Part shown: one piece after another, positions 15,501 to 18,712 of the stretch
How positions within the stretch are numbered: the first letter of the stretch is position 1
Layout of the letters: each line of letters opens with the position of its first letter
NCBI GenBank assembly: GCA_031553775.1
Contig: JAVBLA010000011.1
Coordinates: 1 to 18,712, forward strand
Source of the DNA: JAISFI01 sp031553775
GTDB taxonomy: Bacteria > Bacteroidota > Bacteroidia > Bacteroidales > Azobacteroidaceae
Length of the DNA: 18,712 nt
Direction: 5' to 3'
Position numbers and translations under genes: made by a program
The notes under the pieces: model-generated
Told to the model about the DNA's origin: nothing
Databases searched by the model: none
Seen by the model: the letters and a program-made list of their open reading frames with translations, nothing else

Positions 15501-15704
15501 AATCCTTTCCGGAGTGTGTTGCATATTACAGGTGCAGAAAACAGTACATTGCAGGTAATGAATATTGTCGGTACGGTAGTGCATACCCAAAAGATAAGCG
15601 GTACGAATGAAACTGTTCCATTGGAACACTTACCGGCCGGCATATACTTTTGCCGACTGGAAAAAGATGGACAGTTGAAAACGGTAAAAGTGGTGAAGAT
15701 ATAA
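12576..15704 (+). CDS. Multidomain purple-acid-phosphatase-like metallophosphoesterase secreted by T9SS
   Basis: The protein has 1042 residues, far longer than a plain purple acid phosphatase. A signal peptide ends near residue 33 (VMAQ). Next come a jelly-roll carbohydrate-binding-like domain (about 40-235; LLDFENGNIANW to GYFIIDNVRVTS), an Ig-like domain (about 245-350), a cohesin-like domain (about 355-490) and a CarboxypepD-reg/Ig-like piece (about 500-565). A PAP-type fibronectin domain follows (about 580-690), then the metallophosphoesterase. Metal-site motifs are all visible: GDLQ (Asp697), GDIND (Asp731), GNHE (Asn766, His767), LHYP (His846) and GHGH (His878, His880). The metal-binding Tyr of true PAPs is not evident after GDIND, so the metal chemistry may differ. 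A T9SS type A domain begins at about residue 970 (LQIYPNPF). It should be a surface phosphomonoesterase or phosphodiesterase; the substrate is unknown. A strong terminator follows. Confidence 0.88.
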   Translation: MNNRMRTNKFTRMARLFLALLICVFGMTTVMAQPVTGPGVDPNALLLLDFENGNIANWSATNTQQNRGEKQNVELMDAEKGDPVRFGRYAIKLNWDFTASVSATTLGSYFSPPDNAFTIPAASRGGSHKIGMWIYASPECEGVIWFRLQLFTPPGTAGSASSVLNEFVGEPSYVYWTGWKYHEFTFPNKANANKELGPPLTTTPSYAMFRLMSVSNATTQRPLTKGYFIIDNVRVTSVTEDTTRPTVNTITGNGTTLPSTGSGPTFTEGTVNLSATFSDPGSSSSGVNYNSIRMTVDGYLFKAGDAGFAVNQETNTVTLTGINLSNGTHNLEVYLEDNFGNIGTKTGMFTVEDPQGIATNVTLAPDVQALVGNTFKMKVNTNDSKNIKELELVLELNQYGSVDEINGVTFAPSAQAGSSYSFNSRLGLLTINLKNDITANAVETLATINVNISKNSDPTDVLRCSPVTAKAVYADNSLSLFSLFSAFTRDILATYNVTIVKRIVGVPGEILITDQNENPVSGVTVYALNADKTSVLAQAVTDATGIASGMNFTASAQNVNIYAEKEGKYSHTIPIRTLTAQLTNVPGFIRSGAAPDPKTSKTITWMSSPQTSTGPAIIKIAKESDGESAFQQYTGATKILEFDVSSSVAKGSSVTVKGLEPGTTYIYQVGDGTTWSPTRKFTTTTATNKFSFGAFGDLQASTTALMSRWMAAAATMEAMPQKPFFSVNVGDINDTDDNFGYCSVYGYMLNEHPVYANIDMVSAYGNHEYMGGAVNCKFMNGHPGADNPPLIGTGTYAVEYGNLIVVSLDWEARGYASANALMTAQAEWMDNILSKSDKTWKIVTLHYPVFPSASTPGSQAIYGPVFDKHNVQLVLCGHGHTYERVQAKEGTVTSGSNKRTFQPVTGNGTLHIQMGDMTQTGNNGRWILFEVDGPTMSATVRDANNSVVTNECFTLQTTELSDVESLFSPNLQIYPNPFRSVLHITGAENSTLQVMNIVGTVVHTQKISGTNETVPLEHLPAGIYFCRLEKDGQLKTVKVVKI

Positions 15705-15751
15705 GAGAAGTAATCTGTTATTGTTTTAGGTTTGCCGGGAGTACCTGGGAG

Positions 15752-15786
15752 AAACCGCCTCCTATTCGTTTCGAGGCGGTTTTTTG
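15752..15786 (+). terminator. Strong intrinsic terminator after the phosphatase gene
   Basis: AAACCGCCTC (15752-15761) and GAGGCGGTTT (15773-15782) make a perfect 10-bp GC-rich stem around an 11-base loop, followed by more T residues to 15785. It lies about 50 bases after the stop. Reversed, the stem with its leading A residues could also serve the opposite-strand regulator gene. Confidence 0.85.
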
Positions 15787-15854
15787 TGGGAGAATATATA
15801 AATCCAGAATATATTTTGTATAAAGTAATCGAGAACTTGGCTGTGAATAAATTA

Positions 15855-17078
15855 TTATTGAACGACTGAACGTAAAACAATTCTGTCTCGCCAGATTTTG
15901 GGACTGACTTGTTCTTTTTTCTCAAAATATTTTATAAAAGTGGTATAGCTACTGAACCCGCATTCTTCTGCTATGATTTTTAAATTAAAGGAACAAGTTT
16001 GCATTTTTTGTTTGGCTTCTTCTATCCTGTAAGAATTAACAAAATCGTAGAACGATGTGGTTTCCTTTTTTAATATCAGGGAAATATACGTACGGTTTGT
16101 ATTCAGGTTCCTGGCAACATCATCAAGGCTGAGATTGCTTTGCAAGTATGGCTTTTTTGTTCTGAAGTAATCCGTAAGCCTGTGAAATAAGTAATCCATT
16201 TTATCAGGCAATTTTGGGTCAGCTAAAACACTCATGATGTTTTGCGGAATCAATTTTTGAGGAAAAAGAGCTTCAATTATTAACGGCCGCTTACCATCTA
16301 CCATGAAAGAGGTGAAATAGGTTTCAAGTAAATCCGCATTCAAATTATAATTGACACGGTAACGAATATATAAAAAGGAATACATCAAAAATGCAAATCC
16401 TATCTCCATAATGATGATGGGCACAATAATTCCCCCACCAATGAAAGGTATCACGGTATACAGTCCCGTAAAACAAATCAATATAAATCCAAAAGAAAAA
16501 AATCTCCGGGTTTTAATTTGTTTATTGTTTGAAAAATTGTTCCGTAGAAACTTCGGGAAATTCAATATAAATATTTTAACATATAGTGTCAAATAAAACA
16601 ATATCAATACAAATTCGCATAGTTGTATGATATGTTGCAAGCGAAAAATTTGCGGATAAGATTTCAGTTCGGCGGGGTTCAACAACCATCTCGAAATGTC
16701 GCTACGATCCGTTTCGGGGTACGATAAATAAGTGATGGTATATACCGTACCTAAAATGATGGCAGGCAATAAGAACAGCCAGCAGCGCCTGATAATCAAC
16801 TTAACCGGAAAAACGATGGAGAGAAATACGAAAAACAATACCGGTTCGGCCAGCAGAATTAAATATCCGCTAATGCTTTCGATGAATATCTGGACGGATG
16901 AAGGCGGAAGATAAAGACCGGCAACCAATACATAATTCAACGCGCGTAACAATAAAAAGATACCGAACAACCTCATAAGTGATTGTCTCTTACCCTTTGG
17001 ACATAATAAAAAAACTGTTCCCAATGTACATAGAACAAAAAAAGGGCAAACAAGAATTAAATGTTGTGATAAGTTCAA
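15855..17078 (-). CDS. Membrane-anchored AraC-family transcriptional regulator
   Basis: The protein has 407 residues. The N-terminal half carries about seven hydrophobic segments (for example LILVCPFFVLCTLGTVFLL, LAEPVLFFVFLSIVF, LFLLPAIILGTVYTITY, FVLILFYLTLYVKIFIL, and a run near GGGIIVPIIIMEIGFAFL). After a linker, residues of about 310-400 form an AraC double helix-turn-helix (LSLDDVARNLNTNRTYISLIL; LKIIAEECGFSSYTTFIKYF, then VSPKIWR). Such proteins sense a membrane or external cue and bind DNA from the membrane. The start is a TTG at 17078: no in-frame ATG precedes it after a TAG, and the first internal ATG (about residue 35) would cut off the first membrane segment. It converges on the phosphatase gene and diverges from the sigma factor gene; its targets are unknown. 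Confidence 0.85.
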   Translation of the reverse strand: MNLSQHLILVCPFFVLCTLGTVFLLCPKGKRQSLMRLFGIFLLLRALNYVLVAGLYLPPSSVQIFIESISGYLILLAEPVLFFVFLSIVFPVKLIIRRCWLFLLPAIILGTVYTITYLSYPETDRSDISRWLLNPAELKSYPQIFRLQHIIQLCEFVLILFYLTLYVKIFILNFPKFLRNNFSNNKQIKTRRFFSFGFILICFTGLYTVIPFIGGGIIVPIIIMEIGFAFLMYSFLYIRYRVNYNLNADLLETYFTSFMVDGKRPLIIEALFPQKLIPQNIMSVLADPKLPDKMDYLFHRLTDYFRTKKPYLQSNLSLDDVARNLNTNRTYISLILKKETTSFYDFVNSYRIEEAKQKMQTCSFNLKIIAEECGFSSYTTFIKYFEKKEQVSPKIWRDRIVLRSVVQ

Positions 17079-17307
17079 AGTATTAATCTATTAGTCATCA
17101 AATTGATCGTGTAAACATAATAAAAAAATCCCGAATTATTTTAAATCACATCTCTTGTTTCATCGTAATTTACACATTTGGATTTGTTTTTATCCAGTTG
17201 AATAAAATTTGTCCGTAGAGTAGAGGAAATTTGTTCGAAGTAAATTTCTTTTTACTTGATTAGACCCGATTGATTTTGATATTGTATTATTTTAAATTCG
17301 ATTTAAT

Positions 17308-17817
17308 ATGCAAATTTTTCCTGCCATGAAAACTGAAGTTTTCTACTCTGAATTAATCAACTTGGAGGACAACCTGACACGATTGGCACGCAGTTTTACT
17401 TCAAATCTGCAGGATGCAAAAGATCTGGTGCAGGAAACTTTTCTGAAAGCACTCCTCTTTAAGGAGTATTTCAAAGACGATACGAATTTGTCAGCATGGA
17501 CATCAATCATCTTGCGTAATATTTTTATAAACAACTATCGCAAAAAAAACAGGCAAAACAGCCTGCTTGATTTAAGATTTGATTATCATCTTATAAACAG
17601 TAATCCAAACCAGACTACTCCCGAATCATCATATCTGGTATACGAAATAAACAAAACAATCGATTCGATAGATGAGAAACTCCACAAACCATTCCGTCTG
17701 TACATTTTAGGCTACAAGTACAAGGAAATCGCAAAGATGTTGAATTTGAAATTAGGTACGGTAAAAAGCCGCATATTTATGGCCCGGAGAGATCTGATGC
17801 AGATTCTCAGGTATTAA
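17308..17817 (+). CDS. ECF-type RNA polymerase sigma factor
   Basis: The protein has 169 residues; ATG 17326 is an alternative start that would remove six residues. Region 2 is clear (DAKDLVQETFLKAL, then the -10-binding helix near LSAWTSIILRNIFINNYRKKNR). Region 4 is clear as well (YKYKEIAKMLNLKLGTVKSRIFMARRDL, the -35-binding helix-turn-helix). Region 1.1 and region 3 are absent, as expected for the ECF group. In Bacteroidetes such sigma factors usually sit beside a FecR-type anti-sigma gene and a TonB-dependent receptor. No anti-sigma gene is present here, and the receptor downstream is a remnant, so the sigma factor may be an orphan left after decay, or it may be controlled from elsewhere. 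It diverges from the AraC-type regulator across a 229-base spacer. Confidence 0.92.
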   Translation: MQIFPAMKTEVFYSELINLEDNLTRLARSFTSNLQDAKDLVQETFLKALLFKEYFKDDTNLSAWTSIILRNIFINNYRKKNRQNSLLDLRFDYHLINSNPNQTTPESSYLVYEINKTIDSIDEKLHKPFRLYILGYKYKEIAKMLNLKLGTVKSRIFMARRDLMQILRY

Positions 17818-17933
17818 TTCATTAATCCAGGATATCAGTGTGCTATTAATAAAATTCCAGGCCGTTTGTTGACAGATGAAATTGCTTAGCAACGTACCCA
17901 TAGCCGTTTGCCAAATATTAATAGTTTAAAACC

Positions 17934-18224
17934 TTGAATTCTAATGCATTTCTAAAAAATCACTACCTTGGTTATACTTTTACGGATGCCGTTCGGAAAT
18001 TCGACAGGACGAATACAATTAATCCGCTAACTGCCAAGCATCGTATTAACGCCAATGTAATAGAGTTTCTTAGCTTGTTCGTGAATTTCGAAAATTTTAC
18101 CGATACCCGCCAGTCGCGTTGGGGTGCTATGTGTACAGGAAACATTCAAAATCCGCAGTTTGCAGAAATCTATGCGCCTACCGATGGATTTGTTGCCAAT
18201 GCAGGATTCAGGTTGCGTTTTTAG
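17934..18224 (+). pseudogene. Remnant of the C-terminus of a TonB-dependent receptor
   Basis: About 96 codons remain; the frame is closed upstream by TAG at 17922-17924 and its first start-like codon is a TTG. FLKNHYLGYTFTDAVRKFDRTNTINPLTAKHRINANV is typical of late barrel strands, and LFVNFENFTDTRQSRWGAMCTG with APTDGFVANAGFRLRF is the terminal pair ending in the usual aromatic-Arg-Phe. From memory of the family, a strand pair of several tens of residues normally lies between these two blocks. Here they are joined directly (NANV-EFLSLFVNFENF), so there is an internal deletion as well as loss of the plug and most of the barrel. It cannot form a barrel. It follows the sigma factor gene by about 115 bases and converges on a second receptor gene. 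Confidence 0.7.
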
Positions 18225-18278
18225 AAATATAATTGCGGACATTTCTGAAATTAGTTGTTTGACCATTTACAGTGCAAT

Positions 18279-18712
18279 CTAAATAGACCAAATCCTTATT
18301 CCCATGAAAAAAGTACGTGGCATAGCCGGACCATAAATATAATTGCTATCCCTGTTTTTACCGCTATCGAAATCCTGCTGATAGCTGTTGAATATGTTTT
18401 TTATTCCTCCAAAGATTTCCAGGCCGGTGTTTAGTTTCTCCATTTCAAAGAGATAGGAAAGCTTGATATTGTTATCAAAAAAAGTCTTTGTATCGACATA
18501 CCGGTCTGCCGGGTTTTCAGGTGCTCCTCCTGCATGCATCAGCAGCATGGAACCGGTATAAACGCCGCTTAACGAAGCATTGAATTTTTTATGGGGAGAA
18601 AAGGTCAGGGTATAATAACCATAACTGTCGGGAGTACGCAGGTATTTCTTTTCCGGATTCAATGCGTCTGAATTCACAACAGGTTCATTGTATTCACTTT
18701 TTAGATTTAAAA
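18279..18712 (-). CDS. TonB-dependent receptor, C-terminal part, running off the window
   Basis: The frame is open from the window end (first readable residues LNLKSEYNEPVVNSD) to TAG at 18279-18281, giving about 143 residues. The segments SDALNPEKKYLRTPDSYGYYTL, FNASLSGVYTGSMLLMH, TFFDNNIKLSYLF, TGLEIFGGIKNIFNSYQQDFD and YIYGPAMPRTFFMGIRIW are the closing strands of an outer-membrane TonB-dependent receptor. The GPAMPRTFF segment and last strand are well kept. The plug, TonB box and ligand loops lie outside the window, so the substrate (siderophore, heme, metal or cobalamin) is unknown. A GTG at the NSD segment is not a real start, since the family sequence continues upstream. It is tail to tail with the receptor remnant and appears intact as far as seen. 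Confidence 0.85.
   Translation of the reverse strand, partial: LNLKSEYNEPVVNSDALNPEKKYLRTPDSYGYYTLTFSPHKKFNASLSGVYTGSMLLMHAGGAPENPADRYVDTKTFFDNNIKLSYLFEMEKLNTGLEIFGGIKNIFNSYQQDFDSGKNRDSNYIYGPAMPRTFFMGIRIWSI

Noticed and set aside
15212..15925. 237-residue open frame on the minus strand over the phosphatase gene end
   Set aside because: It is antisense to the metallophosphoesterase and sorting domain, crosses the terminator, and has no recognisable protein features.

Overview
The window looks like chromosomal DNA of a T9SS-carrying Bacteroidales species (Porphyromonas/Parabacteroides/Dysgonomonas-like). The evidence is three proteins ending in Por-type (T9SS type A) sorting domains, several copies of the Bacteroidetes promoter box TAnnTTTG, a relaxase tail of the Bacteroides conjugative-element type, and AT-rich spacers with little Shine-Dalgarno signal. 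No RNA genes, CRISPR array or complete mobile element were seen.

Region 1 (1-3846, +) is a cassette of small redox and flavin genes: the tail of a Sir2-like protein, a YgiD-type extradiol dioxygenase broken by one in-frame TGA, an NmrA-like NAD(P)-binding oxidoreductase, a two-domain NTF2/SnoaL-like lipoprotein, a flavin-reductase-like lipoprotein and a small pyridoxamine-phosphate-oxidase-like protein. Region 2 (3849-4495, -) is a scar: the intact C-terminal tail of a conjugative relaxase, fused head-on to the N-terminal helix-turn-helix piece of an IS3-type OrfA. This suggests that region 1 was cargo of a conjugative or mobilisable element that has since decayed.

Region 3 (4537-7617) holds an outer-membrane phospholipase A (-) that has its catalytic residues but no visible signal peptide, then an ABC exporter pair (ATPase and ABC-2 permease, +). 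The exporter has a textbook Bacteroidetes promoter. Region 4 (7724-15704) is a block of T9SS cargo: an Asp-box beta-propeller protein (-), a GLUG-repeat adhesin-like protein (+) and a 1042-residue multidomain purple-acid-phosphatase-like enzyme (+). The last gene has a long AT-rich leader with two striking inverted repeats, and a strong terminator follows it.

Region 5 (15855-18712) is regulation plus outer-membrane receptor debris: a membrane-anchored AraC-family regulator (-), an orphan ECF sigma factor (+), the degraded tail of one TonB-dependent receptor (+), and the C-terminal part of a second receptor (-) that runs off the window. The broken dioxygenase, truncated relaxase, altered phospholipase start and receptor remnant make this a genomically unsettled region. 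No single system with clearly new biochemistry stands out. The best leads are the domain mix and leader structure of the T9SS phosphatase, and the exported redox lipoproteins of region 1.
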